Positions 1-14,011 of a stretch of DNA of 64,000 nucleotides are shown piece by piece. The position numbers and the translations under genes are program-made. Source of the DNA: Hibiscus mutabilis (Eukaryota; Streptophyta; Magnoliopsida; Malvales; Malvaceae); contig CM033741.1 in assembly GCA_019671005.1 (NCBI GenBank), forward strand, positions 5,022,001 through 5,086,000. Direction: 5' to 3'. The notes beneath the pieces are model-generated. The model was not told the origin of the DNA and searched no databases. It saw only the letters and a list, made by a program, of their open reading frames with translations. Each line of letters opens with the position of its first letter. The first letter of the stretch is position 1.

Positions 1-106
1 TTCTCAATTCCTGCTTTTCCTGATCCGGGAAAACTAGAGTCTCAGTTGTGTTTGTATGGTTCTTGGATTCTGGACCTTGATATGAGTTTTCTGCTTCTTT
101 TCATAG

Positions 107-3100
107 GTGAGGCATCCAAATATCTTGTCATTTCTTCACAGTACTGAGGCTGAATCTTTTGATGGTCCTAGTCAAAAAGTTGTAATCTATATTGTCACGG
201 AGCCTGTCATGCCATTGTCAGAGAAGATCAAGGAACTCGGTTTAGAAGGTACACAAAGGTATAGCCCTTAACTTTGCCCAATCCCCTGCTTGTATTACTA
301 TTTTGCTTGTTCTGATTCCCAGAATGAATGTACATTGTAGTTTCTGACACTTGAATTAAATTATCCCCTTATTTGAAAATTTGAGATTGTGATTCCCAGA
401 AACTTGAGAGCATGGTTTGTTGTTTAAAGCCATAATAATTTTAGATTGTGATTTCTTTTGTTGGTAGGGATGAGTATTATGCTTGGGGGCTGCACCAAGT
501 TGCTAAAGCTGTTAGCTTTTTAAATAACGATTGCAAACTTGTAAGTATTTCCAAATTTTGCAACTTGGATCTTAGTTCATTGAAATTATAAACACTTGTA
601 GTCACACTGATGCATGTTTCCTTTTTGTACTTGAGTGAGAACAATTAGCAGTTCATATCTTAGGGAAATTGCACTGCTTAAATAGACTTAATATTGATCA
701 TTGAATACGATATTGTGATTTCTTTAGTTTTAAACCACTCTTATGTCTTTTTAGATCATTTTTTTTCACTAGCATTGGATGGTACAGGTTCATGGCAATG
801 TTTGTATGTCAAGTGTTGTTGTAACACAGACGTTGGACTGGAAGTTACATGCTTTTGATGTTCTATCGGAATTTGATGGGGCAAATGCAGCTGCTACAGG
901 ACCAATGCTGGTAATGCTTGTACTTGGATGTGAGCAAAATCTTTTGAGCTATTTTTGAATCTTAATATGACATGTATTTAATCTTCAAATTCAAGTAGGT
1001 ACTTATGGAATGATGTCTAAGTATCTTCTTAGAGAAGAACAAAGTTTTTTTTTCTGCGCGAGTCCTTAGAAATGCAACCCATAAAGCAATTGAGAGGGAA
1101 TATGAAATGCAGTTGTCTTTGGCATTGGAATTATTTTTATGTATTAAATTTTGGTTACTTGCATCTGATTTACATAGATGAAATACTTTATTCAATTATC
1201 ATATTCTTGCTTTATTATGCTCGTTTTATATTATAAATTTTCGTTTTTACATCTTTGTGGGACTCTCAAGGTCAACTTTGCATTCTTTGTTGTCAAACAT
1301 GCCCGTGGATAATTCAATTTAATCCTATGCTTTCTTCAGCAATATGAATGGCTTGTTGGATTGCAATACAAGCCAATGGAGCTGGCAAAGTCTGACTGGG
1401 CCACGATCAGAAAATCACCACCTTGGGCTATTGATTCTTGGGGTTTGGGTAAGTCCATATTGTTTCTTTTGATTCTGGTGTAATAAATTAGATGGGTTGA
1501 TGATTAAACACTTAATATGTGCTAATTCTTTGAGCATCCAGTTCTTTTCACATTTATCTCTCAAGTGTATTTACATCATGAAATTCCATTTGGACAAGAG
1601 GATATTGCCTTGCTTGGGTTTGGAGTTGATACTTGCTGTTTTTCATCTCTGTTAGACACTAGTGTTGATGGAGAGTGATGCAGGAGCAGAGAGTGCATAG
1701 CTTTAGATGTTCTTTTGGCTATGCTGCTAGATAGCATTCATTTGCTTGAGTTTACAAGTTTAGATTTATTTAAAAAATTTCAAAAATCTTCTCAACTGTC
1801 TTTTATGTGCTCTGTGTATTACAATGACATCACACAATGTATTCGCATATGCATGCATCTAAACTGGACTAGTGAAAAAGAAGATGATAATAGTTACATG
1901 TGTATTTTGATTCATTCTGTTATTTATTTGTTTTTTCTGCTATCTGATCTTCTGTACAATCTGAACTTTTTATTTAATTTGGTAGGATGTCTTATTTATG
2001 AGATTTTCTCTGGTATGAAGTTGGGGAAAACGGAGGAGCTACGCAACACTGCTTCTATTCCCAAGGTTTGTGGTTATTTTTAGGCAGATTCGTGGATTCG
2101 TATTCGGATAATTCAAAATTTGCATATATCCAACCCGCTGCCATCCTTAATTATTGTTGGTTGCATTCCTCAGTTCGCCACTGCTTATATGTGCTTCAAT
2201 TTTGATCCTTGGCAAGGTTCATTTTTTTTATTTATCTGCCTATTTTCTTGTCTCAGTCTTTGCTTCCAGATTATCAGCGGCTATTGAGCTCCATGCCTTC
2301 TCGCAGGTTGAATACATCAAAGCTTATAGAAAACAGTGGTAAATACCCTTTTCCGAGTCTCTTATAGTTTTGCCAAAAGTCTTAGATATCCAGAAAAACA
2401 GTCTGCTTTATAAGCATGAGATTATCTTCAATTCTTGGACCAAGTACACCTAATAAGTGACCTCTTTGGAGTGGAATGGAGTGTTCTTTATTCTTGCAAC
2501 AGAGGTTATTCTCTTTTATGTGGCTGTAGGTTTATTATCCTTAAATTAGTCAAGCACTTTTCATGGATATTTTTTCTTCATTCTGTTATTTCTAGGTTGT
2601 GGCACTTTATATTCTTATATTTGAGGATTACCTCTACCTTTGAACAACACTTGAAACATTTTATGCACATATAGCATTGTAGTTTCCATTATTACTACTT
2701 TGTAGGAAGCATTGGGAGATAAGAGAGGGAAATTGTTGTTCTGATCTCATCCCCTACCCATACAAAATAGGGAGAAAAAATAGATAAATGAGGATCTGAA
2801 TTTCAAGTCATGGGAAGTTTCCGAAAATAAAGTGATGCAGCTGGGAGGGGTTGGTAATGATTGTCTTGGGTGATGATTTGAGATGATGAAGAGAGATGGT
2901 ATACTTTTTGAAAGTGAAGTTACGTTGAAAGCTTTATGCTTTAGAAACAACGATCTCACAGTTCCTTGTTATTGTAATAAATTTTCTTTTATCATATGGT
3001 TCAACCAGGAACTCTCCTTTTCATATGTGGCTTTTTAGTTCTTCTGAAGTTTGCTTTGTGAAATCATTGCTGTTTCATTTTTCTCTTTATGTATATGATC

Positions 3101-6100
3101 TTTTTGCTTATGTTTCCACCAATAGTTTATTTGTTTTGAAATTCCTACTTCTCTGTCAAGTTTTTTCTTTGTGCTAATACTATATTCTCAAATGCTTTTA
3201 TTGCCAGAATATTTCCAAAATAAGTTGGTGGACACAATACATTTCATGGAAATTCTTAGTTTGAAAGACAGTGTTGAGAAGGATACTTTCTTCCGCAAGC
3301 TTCCTAATTTAGCAGAGCAGCTTCCGCGCCAAATTGTGTTGAAGAAGGTACAATCTTTGAACTCGTGTCATAAGTTCAGTAAGACCATTCATCCATGGTT
3401 TCAACTGCCAATTTATGATTTCATAATTTGCTTTGCAGTTACTTCCTTTGTTAGCATCTTCCCTTGAATTTGGTTCAGCTGCTGCCACTGCTTTGACTGC
3501 TCTGTTGAAAATGGGTTCTTGGCTTTCAGCTGAAGAATTTAGTCTGAAGGTCATACTACTCTCTATTTCGGTTTACTTTAGACATGATTTTGTGTTTGAT
3601 TTAAATATAAAATCCGAATCTGTTTAAACATGTAACTCGTGCTCTATTACTATTGGCCGAGTGGATAATATCTTTGTTTCTCCTTGCAGGTACTGCCTAC
3701 AATTGTGAAACTTTTTGCGTCTAATGACCGAGCCGTTCGAGTTGCTCTCCTACAGCATATTGATCAATATGGGGAATCTTTATCAGCTCAAGTTGTTGAT
3801 GAGCAAGTATGAAATCCACAGCAAAGTGATTTTTATGTTTCTCCCTCAATCAAGCAGATTTAGTTACTTGATTCAAACTCCTGTTAATATTGCAAATTAT
3901 AACTGTTGATTTAAATTTGTACAACTAGGTCTACCCCCATGTTGCTACTGGATTTGCAGACACATCTGCTTTTCTCCGAGAATTGACTCTTAAGGCTATG
4001 CTTATATTGGCTCCTAAGGTATGCTCATTTATTGCTGTTAGCAGCCATGCTACTTAGACCTATTATTTCCTAATGTATCTGTGTCAATCTCACACTGGAC
4101 AAGTCAAACTAGATGATGTTTGTAGATACACTTATCCTAAATATAAGCGTTAAAAAAGAATTGAACATATTTGTCTTGGGCACACCTAGGTTCAACTCTT
4201 GAACCAAGAGTGGGCAACATCGGGTAGCATGACTCCATTTTTGGTGAAGAAATATTAAGATTGTTTTAATAGGAGATACCTTGGTGTAAAATGTTAGAAG
4301 AGATGTTTCGGACGTTCTATGTTTGTTGTGGTCCAAGTTGCACTATACAGCTAAGCCTTGAAACTAGGAATTCTCTTTTAGTTTATCATTTGTGTTGTAA
4401 TGTTTTTTGTTTCTAGTTAGTTGTATCTCTCTCAAGAGTCTATTGTGTTCTTAGTCATGTTGTTGACTTATTCAAGTTACTTTTCAACTCTTACTAGCTT
4501 GCAATGTTATTCGCGTAAACGTACAAGGAACTAGCAATGTTTATAAACTTTTGATCACTTGACTTTATTAGATAGTCAACAGATGGTTGGAACTGTGAGA
4601 CAAAGTGAAGATGTTTTTCCATAACTAATCATGATCCTTTGAGTGGTATGGGATTAAATTTCCTTGCTAATGCTGCTAAAATGTAGGATCTTCATATGAG
4701 TGCCGATACATAAATCAAGTAATGAATTCCCTGTTGTACGCAAAGTTCAATTACTTATTTATGTAGGATGTTAACAATGTAGGATAATAATGTGCAAGGT
4801 CTTATTGTGTGCAAAATTCAATTGCTTATTTATGCTGTCTCAATTACAATGGAGAAAGGTGTTGTGAAAAAAAAAAAACGAAAAAGAAAAACCAAAGAAG
4901 CTGAGTTTGATATGAGTTTGTGATTTTAATCCTATTTTTTCTCCATGGTCTCACCGTCTTGTTTCATTGTCTATTTTGTTGCAACTTCGTGATATATATT
5001 TATTTATTTATGTGAAGATGCAATGGAATCTTTTCTAAGTTTTGTGTTGTCTTGTTCTCTATTGCAGCTTTCGCAACGTACTTTGTCAGGCTCATTATTG
5101 AAATATCTTTCCAAGTTACAGGTATGCACCATATGGTATAGTATTGTACTGCTCTATGTTCTTTTTCTGGTCAGTATGTGAGTTAGCCAAGGGAATAATA
5201 GAAACAACCAAAATTTTCTAATCCTATAATCTTAGCCCTGCATAACCAGTTTATAATAACAGCATTATTATATTTATATCAAGTTGACCTGCAAATATAT
5301 AATGTATTATAAACTGTTAATTTATCGCACTCCCAAATAGAAATTATATTAAAATTATATTTATAATTTTAATTTTATGGACTTAAAAGATCTTATTGAG
5401 TAGATATTTTTTCCCTATATTTCTGATATTAAATTACAAAGGTGTGTGTGTATATATATATTGATTACTTTCAAAGTATTAAAGAAAAGGAAAAGGCTTG
5501 GATCCAACACCTAGTATATATAAACAACATTTATATAGATTATTTCCAAAATACTAATGAAAAGGAAAAGGCTTGGGTCCAACACCTAACACTCAACAGC
5601 TATGCATTGGTTTGGTGTGTGCCAAACAAGCAAAAGGCCATGCTATGGTAGAGAATTGTTTTAATTAACAGTAAAGTATTTTATCTAAATGGATAAAAAG
5701 GTTTATTAGTTTCAACTTAAAAGATTAGTGGAATTGTGTCTAATTTCCTATATGAAATCACCAAGGTTTCTCCATATATATTACTATTATGAGAATTTTA
5801 AGTTCTCATTTAATTTGTTTGAGGTTCTCTCACTTGCTAAAATGATGTTCTTTATACATTTTGCATTTTTGTGCAGGTTGATGAAGAGCCTGCAATTAGA
5901 ACAAATACCACCATATTACTGGGAAACATTGCAAGCTACCTAAATGAAGGGGTTAGTTGATTCTAGGCCAATCCTTGTAAAGTATTTTGAGTTACCTAAC
6001 AATATCAACTGAGATAGTAGTGTTTAGTGGTGATCCTCTTTCTTTTAGTGTATGTTCCTTGTTAAAGTTAATTAATTGTCTCCCGTTGAAAAAATTGTCA

Positions 6101-8553
6101 TCTCTTGCCCTAAATTGTAGACACGGAAGAGAGTTTTGATCAATGCATTTACGGTCCGTGCATTGCGTGATACTTTCTCTCCTGCCCGAGGAGCAGGTAT
6201 ATTTGTCTACGGCTAGTTTCTGAAACTCTTTGTTTTTAAAATTCTTTCTTTGATTTTCAAAGCATTTGTGTTCTTGGGTTCTTGACGTCGTCAAACTAAC
6301 ATGAAATTATATTGTGGCAGGAGTTATGGCTTTATGTGCCACCAGTTCTTATTATGACATGACTGAGATTGCTACACGTATTCTTCCAAATATTGTTGTA
6401 CTCGTTATTGACCCTGACAGGTTATGTTATTCTTTATTGGTTTGTTTATTGTCAACTTTTTATCGTCCATCTGTGTACATGAAGAATGTGCTCTCGCTTG
6501 TTTCTTTTAACAGTGATGTAAGGTCAAAGGCATTTCAAGCAGTTGATCAATTTTTACAGATAGTGAGGCAGTATAATGAGAAGGTGAGCTTTAAGATGCT
6601 TTCATCTCTCCCATTTCTTTTCATTGAGTTTAGGCAAATGCAAACTTAAATGTAATTTAAGTGCTATCAAGCACAAAATAAATAATACTTCATGCATTTA
6701 TATACGACTTTTGCTTTTTTTCTTGATCAGCAATCCAATGCATTTGGTGTAACTCTTGGGTTTTTTTTTTAAAGTAACTCTTGGTTTGTAGATTCTAAGC
6801 AGTAAATCATGTTTTGAACCACTCTAAAACTAATTAAAAACGATTGTCTCTCTTGGTTCTGCAAGGATGGATCTGGTTTCATGATAGGCAACAGCTTTTA
6901 GCCATTGTGGCTATGCTAGATAGGCAACAGCTTATTAGAGATTTCAGGCATGCAGGCAACATATTAACTAATTATGTCTTCTTCAAAATGTCTTGCTGCT
7001 TTTAGGCGTTTATCTCTCATCTTTATTGTTCTTTATCTTAGGTTTTAGTGTGGATGTTTTGGTTCAGCCAATAGTGAAGGCATATCAAATGTTGTTGTAT
7101 TATTACCATTATCAGTATCAAACTAAACTATTATATCTTTATACAAGCGGAAAAAAATGATATTTTAATCTTAAACAGCTGTTCGAAGAAATCTTCAATA
7201 TCATCTATGGTATGGTATTTTTCTTATACTAATGCTTTTTGCCTATTGTTCTTCATAGAGTAATGATGGAGATACTGCTGATGCTGGAAGTTTAGGGATT
7301 TCATCAATGCCAGGAAATGCTGGTTTACTGGGGTAAGTTGAGAATATTTGCTGTAGTTGGCGATATTGCTTCATACTACAAGATGTTTCAGATGGAATCA
7401 ATGACCTTAAAAACTCTTATATTACAATTTATTTGCTTGTAAGGCACATGAATTTTTAAGCAGCTATCTTAGTTAGTTAAATGATTTATAAAGGCAGGTC
7501 CAGAAAATTTTATAGCCACTTGATGGATTATGTCCCTCTTTGGCAAGGCTGTAATTTTGATTGTTAACCACTAAGATTCTGACCTTGCAGATGGGCCATG
7601 AGTTCCTTGACTCTTAAAGGCAAAGTTTCTGATCAAGCTCCAGTTGCTACTGCCAATTCCGTCATGCCTGCAACTATCACAACCTCTACATCTAGCCCAG
7701 GTATTTCTTGCAATTATGCAACTTACAAAATTTGGAGTCTATTATTTTGTAAATAAGTTAATACAATGCATGCACTTTTGGTCTTTACTTTTTCCTGATT
7801 ATATGTGGTTGTGTTCATTTAATAATTCCATCTCTAATGTTGTTTTTCTGTGAGAATCTTAGGACTAATAGAAACTCCAACTACAGCACCAGTCCACCGT
7901 GTAAGTTCTAGTACAGATTTTGCGGATCAACCCATGCCTCCATCTCCTACTTCAACCGACGGCTGGGGAGAAATTGAAAATGGCATTCATGAAGAACAGG
8001 GCAGTGACAAAGATGGATGGGATGATATTGAACCCCTTGATGAGCCAAAGCCATCTCCAGTCTTGGCAAATATTCAGGCAGCTCAGAAGCGTCCTGTTTC
8101 TCAGCCTAAACCACAAGGTAGTTCTCCATTCAATTGTGTAATGTAGGAAACGAATATCTAGTCTTAATGTTTATGGTCCAAGATGGGAAATATACTTGTT
8201 TAACAGATATTTGTGAAAATTTGAAGATTTACATTTTGGGTGGTCTGTTTTTTTTTTCTTTCTTTGCTTTAGCTTCTACAAGTTTGAGACCAAAAAGTAC
8301 AGTGAAGGTGGCTAAAGATGAAGATGATTTATGGGGTTCGATAGCAGCTCCTCCTCCAAAATCTGCTTCAAAACCATTGAATGTAAAAACAGCAGGAGCA
8401 GTTGATGATGATGATCCCTGGGCAGCTACTGCCGCTCCCCCTCCAACAACCAAGGCAAAGCCTTTATCAGCAGGAAGAGGCAGAGGAACTAAAGCAGCTG
8501 CTCCCAAATTGGGTGCACAGAGGATAAATCGGACATCCTCAACTGGGATGTAA
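107..8553 (+). CDS. CTEXP: SCY1-like pseudokinase (CTEXP / SCYL1 family), 5' end outside window
   Basis: Nineteen in-frame exons with GT/AG borders: 107-258, 468-540, 788-910, 1340-1448, 1986-2065, 2257-2338, 3208-3347, 3439-3549, 3690-3806, 3929-4018, 5068-5121, 5877-5951, 6121-6196, 6321-6420, 6514-6583, 7259-7332, 7591-7700, 7863-8117, 8273-8553. They give 723 residues ending in TAA. Bases 1-106 are intron; the first exons lie upstream. The N-terminal third is a kinase fold without catalytic residues: where HRDLKPxN belongs it reads HGNVCMSSV, and the DFG position reads AFD. The middle third is helical HEAT/ARM-like (LPRQIVLKKLLPLLASSLEF, then repeats to about 6580). The tail is low complexity with W-acidic motifs (DGWGEIENG, DGWDDIEPL, DDLWGSI, DDDPWAAT) and ends in GRGRGTKAAAPK. 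SCYL1/Scy1p/CTEXP proteins act in tRNA export and Golgi-ER traffic; which role applies here is inference from family. Family assignment is firm. Confidence 0.93.
5460..5590 (+). repeat. Two-copy tandem repeat in a CTEXP intron
   Basis: Two imperfect 75-bp units lie in the long intron 5122-5876. Both carry GAAAAGGAAAAGGCTTGG followed by (A/G)TCCAACACCTA, at 5484 and 5559. They are separated by AT-rich sequence. No coding role is seen. Confidence 0.7.
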
Positions 8554-9205
8554 ATGGCAAGGGAACAGAACACAAATGGAGGAGAAAAGATCAGGTTTTG
8601 TATACTTTTCTGTATCTGGTCACTGGTTTCACGTTAAAATTCCATGGAACTCTCTGTTGCGTACCGAGGAGTTATTTAACTTGTAGTCATTCTTTTGCAC
8701 AAAATGTTGCCTGCTTGATTCATTGTTTCTATAACCCTTGAGAAGACTGGTGTGCAATTTTGATGATGCAATTGTATTTTGTGTAGAGAACACAATGAAG
8801 TAAGCTTTAGATGTATTCCTTTGAAAGAATAATAGGAAGTTTCAGTGGCTATACCATAATCAGACTTTGATGTTTATGTAGTGGATCCATATGTATTTGA
8901 ACTCCATTGTATGAGATGAGAAAATTCCATTTCAATTCAAAGTAGCAGATCATAGCTTCTTTATAGACATGAGTTACGACACTTAATTACTAATAGTTAT
9001 TACCAAAAAAGTGTGACTATTATTAAGAGATGTGATTATTTGAATAAAATTTTATTAAAATAGTCATTTATACGAAAAAAAAACATGTAAATTTCTGTCA
9101 ATAGAAGTTAAATTTCACTTAGAAGACGTACCAAAAAATTCTCATAAGCAAAGTTTATTCTGTGACCATTCTATATTCTAGTATTCGTTGATTATTCTAT
9201 AAAGA
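8554..9205 (+). other. CTEXP 3' UTR and downstream flank
   Basis: Non-coding sequence after the CTEXP stop. Several AATAAA-like signals occur, for example AATAAT near 8829. The probable 3' UTR ends somewhere between 8750 and 8960. No other gene is seen here. Confidence 0.4.
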
Positions 9206-9211
9206 AAGGGT

Positions 9212-9425
9212 AAAACTTTGATATACAGACTGTGTAAAATTAATTTTACACAAACTTGTGTATTTACACTATAAATTAAAATTAAACCTAAACCCTAAAA
9301 AATTAAACCCTAAATTCTAAACCCTACAACCCAAACTTCTAAACTCTAAACCTTAAATTAAACCCTTAACCCCTAAAACTAAAAGGTCTGTGTAAACTTT
9401 ATACATATTGTGTATTAAAGTTTTT
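9212..9425. mobile_element. Small MITE with CCCTAAA-rich core
   Basis: The left end reads TAAAACTTTGATAT and the right end, reverse-complemented, reads TAAAAACTTTAATAC. This gives imperfect inverted ends of about 30 bp bounded by TA, as in Tc1/mariner-type MITEs. A perfect 22-bp palindrome (TGTGTAAAATT/AATTTTACACA) sits at 9231-9252. The core 9283-9385 is a run of degenerate AAACCCTAAA units. No ORF is present. The superfamily assignment is tentative. Confidence 0.5.
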
Positions 9426-9429
9426 AGAG

Positions 9430-12060
9430 TAAAGAAATATTTAAGTTCTTTATTTTTTGAACGGAATATTTAAGTTCTTTATAGAAATTGATAATTTGTT
9501 TTACATTGATCAATGTTCAGGGAATTATTTTCGTTAATGTAAAACACAAATATATGATATGGACAAATACAACCTTAGACATCAATAATATTACATGTTT
9601 CTTTAATTTTACCATATTTAAAAAAATTAAAATTAAACATTACTACTTTATTTATAATGTTATGATTGATAAAAGATAAACATGTCTAATGTAGTGAATT
9701 TTAATGAAAAATATTAGCATTGTTAATGATTGGGAAAAAACTTGTAAATTAAAAATGTCTAAATAAATTTTTTAATATTTTAAATATAAAATTTAAATCT
9801 CAAAATTTACTAAAGTGAAAAATTTATCTTAAAATAAACAAAAATACTTGTTTTGTTCCCCTCATTGGTAGACAGCTAAGAAGCATTTGATCTTTAACGC
9901 GTTTTTTACTTTGGTCGTCTGTCCATAATTCACGATATATATTACAAGTTCGAACTCGAGCTTTGTACGAAAAAACAGAGTTGAATTTTGGTGCAATAGT
10001 TTAGGGTTTAATCAAATTTTTTAAAATTTTTAAGGATTTAATGAGATTTTTTTTAAAAAAAATTAGGGTCTAATTAAATTTTTTTTTTAAAATTGGGAGT
10101 CTTAATGAAATTTTTAACAATATAGAGAGTTTAATTAAAAAATATTAAAATTTAGTAAAAAATTCTAACAAATTTGAGGGAGCTTAATTAAAATTTCTAA
10201 AATATTTGAAGAATGTAAATATAAATTTGAAAGGGCCTAATTAAAAATTTTAAAATATTTAAAAAGTATAAAATTAATTTTCCCAAACCTTAGAGGTGCT
10301 AAGGCTCCCCTAGGTTCTATGAATCCGCCTCCGAAAAAAAACAACGTTTTTTTACCAAGATTACTCAATCAGAGAAACTAAGATTGAAGGTCGGAAATAA
10401 ATTACAAATGTTTAAAAATAGAGAATAAATTAATAATTTATCTATTTTTTAAAACATATATAATTAAAATATTAAAAAATCTTGCGTGCCGACTGCCGAG
10501 CAAGAGCCCCAAGCTTTTTTATCTTTTTTTTCTAACATCGTCGTTTGCTTTTTTTTTTTTATATCAAATAAGAATCTTTTATATTTAAATTCTTTTTATA
10601 CATTTTCTGTATTTGTTTGTATACCTTTGTATTGTGGTACTCCCTTCTCCCACAAAAAACGTTCATTGTTGTTTTTTTAAGTAGTTTCAGGAAGAAAAAA
10701 AAGTTTGTATAAGAAATATGATGTAAAATAACTGAAGCGATAATTTTATCCTTTAAAAGTTAAATTTTGTTTTGTTGGGAAACTAAAAATGGGTATAAAG
10801 GGAAATATGACTTTTAAAAGTTGATTTTTTCAATGAGACATTTTAAGTGAGAAAATTTTAAAACACAAAGGAACATATTGAGTGAGACAGAGGGAGTATA
10901 ATTTTTGTCTATCTTTATGGTAGTTTGACGTTTGTGTTAAATTTGAATCGATTAACCGAAAATCGTCAAAAAAGTGAATAATTGGCAAACAATATATTAT
11001 GGTGGAAGCAACCGAAAGATAAAATTTTGTGCAATGATTTATAGTGGTTTGGCTTCTAAACGAAGTCTACCTCCACTACCTTAGTCATTCACATTAAGGA
11101 TTTTTCACAAATTCACTAATTTGTCTTTCTTTTAAAAACAAAAAAAATATATACAATTCACCAAAATTTATACCTCAAAGTCTTATGAATCATTTCCCAC
11201 AAAGTTTATACCCAAAATTTTGAGTTACACTTCTCCTTAAAAAAATACAAATTTAGCAAATTAGAAAAAAAAAATCCTCACAAGTCAAATGTGTTTGCAT
11301 AATTAGGCTCTCAAAAAGGAGCACTAAACATTTACAATGAAGTTTTCGACAAAATATACAAGAGAAAAATGAAAGAATAAAGTCTTGAAGTTTTTTTCTT
11401 TTGATATTTGAGTTTCGATGTTTATATCTTATTTCTTCTAGTGTCCTTGAGGTGTTTCTATATTATGGAATGAGTTTCTAGCCGTTGAAGATGAGTTATA
11501 TTCACTGGGATGCAGAGTAGTCATACCTACAAAAATTTCAATATTTATAACTAAAGGTCTTTTTTCTCAAGAGATCGATCATTTTTCAAATATATGACAG
11601 TTTGACAGACAAGAGATCAATCCTTTTACACTAAATGGCTAGAGCAAAAATATTAATCGTTTACTGTCCAAAAAGGAATTGATCATTTTTTACTTAAATC
11701 TTAAAAAACATTATTTTTAAGTCCAAAAAACGATCATATTAATTTTGAAAAAGTTCGGCTAAATTAAAAATATTTTTAAATGAATTTTTAATTTTTTGAA
11801 TTTAAATTATTTTTAAAATATTTGAATAAGTCTAAAAACATTTTTTCATTAATTTGTTATATCAAAATATTAGTTCAACAGTTTGTATAACACTTATCAC
11901 GGTGCACCCTCCTATCACGAAAGGTCGACTAATATTATTAGATCATTATCGTGTGTGCTCTCACTAAGAAATATACGACTGACCATAAGATGTACTTCAT
12001 TCTTATGATAAGCATCAAATCCCTAACTCTTTAGTTAAGGGATAGAGTAAGTAACCACCA
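9430..12060. other. AT-rich intergenic spacer
   Basis: No gene recognised. Bases 10010-10290 hold a degenerate run of units like TTTAATTAAAAATTTTAAAAT. Bases 10293-10335 end in a motif (AGGCTCCCCTAGGTTC then AATCCGCCTCCG) that resembles, in reverse, the start of the element at 32810. The rest is unremarkable AT-rich sequence. Confidence 0.5.
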
Positions 12061-12092
12061 CATCACATCTGATGATTTTGATAAATTAATTA

Positions 12093-12184
12093 CAAGTAAG
12101 ATGAAAGAGTTCATTTTACGTATTATTTCGTATATTAATTATATACGAAATAGTACGTAAAATGAGCTCTTTCATCTTGCTCGT
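12093..12184. repeat. Long near-perfect inverted repeat (hairpin)
   Basis: Two arms of about 40 nt (AAGATGAAAGAGTTCATTTT... and its complement ending CTTTCATCTTGCT) pair with only two or three mismatches around a TTAAT centre near 12138. Weaker pairing continues outside, CACATCTGATGA at about 12064 against TCATCTGGTGTG at about 12200. It could be a fold-back MITE or a hairpin-RNA locus. Nothing in the sequence decides between them. Confidence 0.8.
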
Positions 12185-12215
12185 GTTTCTTCCCACGACT
12201 CATCTGGTGTGTTTG

Positions 12216-13860
12216 CGTTTTTCCAGTTTTTGCATTTGTTTAGAATAATACTTAAGCATTCATGCATAGCCACCTCATATGCGTACTTCATATAAATTCG
12301 AGGGCTTTAAAGTATGAGATTCATGTAGATGAAGATGAAGCTGTTGGAGCTTTATAAGTATAATGAAGAGATGGTAAGGGCGAGCATTAGATCGAGTCAA
12401 GTAAAAAAACAAACTCGAGTTAGTTGAGTTTTCGGGTTTTGTTTTATAACTCAAATTTTATTTGAAATTTTTTCGAATTTGGTTGAGTCGAGTCAAGTTT
12501 AAATTTAATTATAGATATTTATAATGTTATGATAGTAATTGTTTATAATTTAAATGGCTTACTATAACCATATACAATATATATATTTCTTCATATGTGA
12601 TATACATATATCAGATAAAGCTGTGGGACTCTACTCAAACTTAAAAACAAATCCACTAATTACTAAAAAGTTTTGAATTATTTGAAATCTTATTTTATAA
12701 CACAAATTTCATTTGAACATTTTTCGAGTTAAATTTATAATAATATAATTCGAGTTAAATTAAATTAATTTTTTTCGTATCGAGTCAAATCGAAAAATTT
12801 CAATTCAGCCTAAGCAACGTAACTTCAAGGAAGATGAGGGTTGTGCTCAATGCCTAAACTACCGCACCAAGTCCAGTCGTGGAACAAAGCTGTCAATGCC
12901 GTCTTAACTTATACTTCATCCCATTCCATTCCGTTTCCTCACTTTTTAAAAATAATAATCACCATACAAATTAATTTTAATTCAATTTTTCTTAATATGT
13001 TCAAATTTAATTTCATAAAAAGAACATCAATAATTTGAAATAGTTTTTTTTAGATAAAATGTTCGATTTTAATTAAAACTGAATTGTTTTAAAATAATTA
13101 AAATCCTTGTAAATACATCTAGATCTATGATGGTCCGATCGACAGTGCCACTTGCCATTTGGCGCAATTAAGGGAGGTCCAATAGACTACTACATGAAAC
13201 TTGCTTTATTTGACTCTACTATTGTCCATTTAGAAAATTATTGACCAACTTCTTCTTTACATTAATTATCATTTCAATTGAACTCAACTAGTGTTCCAGC
13301 AAAAAAGTAGATAATATTTTTTTAAAAAAATACTAGTTTAAATTATTATGTCTACATGGCGTATGTACATTGTCAAAAAGTTAAAAATATCTATGAACAA
13401 ATACTAACTTACAATCACATTTAGACTGATAAAAAAAATACCATTTCAATTCTCATATACACTATTTATGCAATCCTATATTTTTTTACAAAGCTTTAAT
13501 ATAATATAATATAATATAATATAAACTTACACTGTATAATTTTAACTAGTTTTACGCTAATTTATGACCATTAAACGAGTCAAATGGATGGATAATTTTA
13601 ATATTTCTCTCTTTTTTCAAAGAAAACATCCCTCTTTTTTCCCTTAAAAATATTATCATTTTCAACTTTTAATTTTATCAATGTAATGATGATTAGTGTA
13701 AAAATAATTGAGTTTTATATAATTTAAGTATATCCACTAAAACTATTTAAAATTTCAATTAATTTTACATTAATTTATATCTATTAGACGAGTAAATGAA
13801 TGAATAGAATTAAAAGTTGAAAACACGAAAATTTTCAAAGAAAAAAAAAGGAAGAGATTA
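12216..13860. other. Intergenic spacer with short repeats
   Basis: No gene. Bases 12380-12810 carry scattered CGAGTCAAG/CGAGTTAAAT motifs typical of old TE sequence. A TATAA-type pentanucleotide microsatellite (about five units) lies at 13499-13524. The remainder is AT-rich. Confidence 0.5.
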
Positions 13861-13865
13861 CTTTT

Positions 13866-14011
13866 TTAAATAGTCTAAAGGTGATTATAAGGTTATATCT
13901 TTCATACATATTTTTAACCCTTTGACAAAACACACACATCGTGTAGACAAAGCGATTAAACCCGAATTTTTTATGATAAATATTTTTTTCATTTGGATCA
14001 CTTGTTAGGTT
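13866..14011. repeat. Dispersed repeat, SINE-like, copy A
   Basis: The stretch AATAGTCTAAAGGTGATTAT, then GTAGACAAAGCGATTAAACC, then CACTTGTTAGGTTC, matches 56279-56411 in the same order. The spaced short blocks resemble the tRNA-derived head of a plant SINE, but no poly-A tail is clear. Homology of the two copies is visible; the class is inferred. Confidence 0.5.

Noticed and set aside
962..3554. Short ORFs within CTEXP introns
   Set aside because: AT-rich intron sequence or antisense of exons; no homology or splice context.
7920..8573. Extra ORFs overlapping the CTEXP tail, including a minus-strand Ala-rich ORF at 8229-8573
   Set aside because: Shadows of the low-complexity coding exons 7863-8117 and 8273-8553.
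9283..9385. Interstitial telomere tract
   Set aside because: AAACCCTAAA units are too degenerate and sit inside a MITE-like structure.
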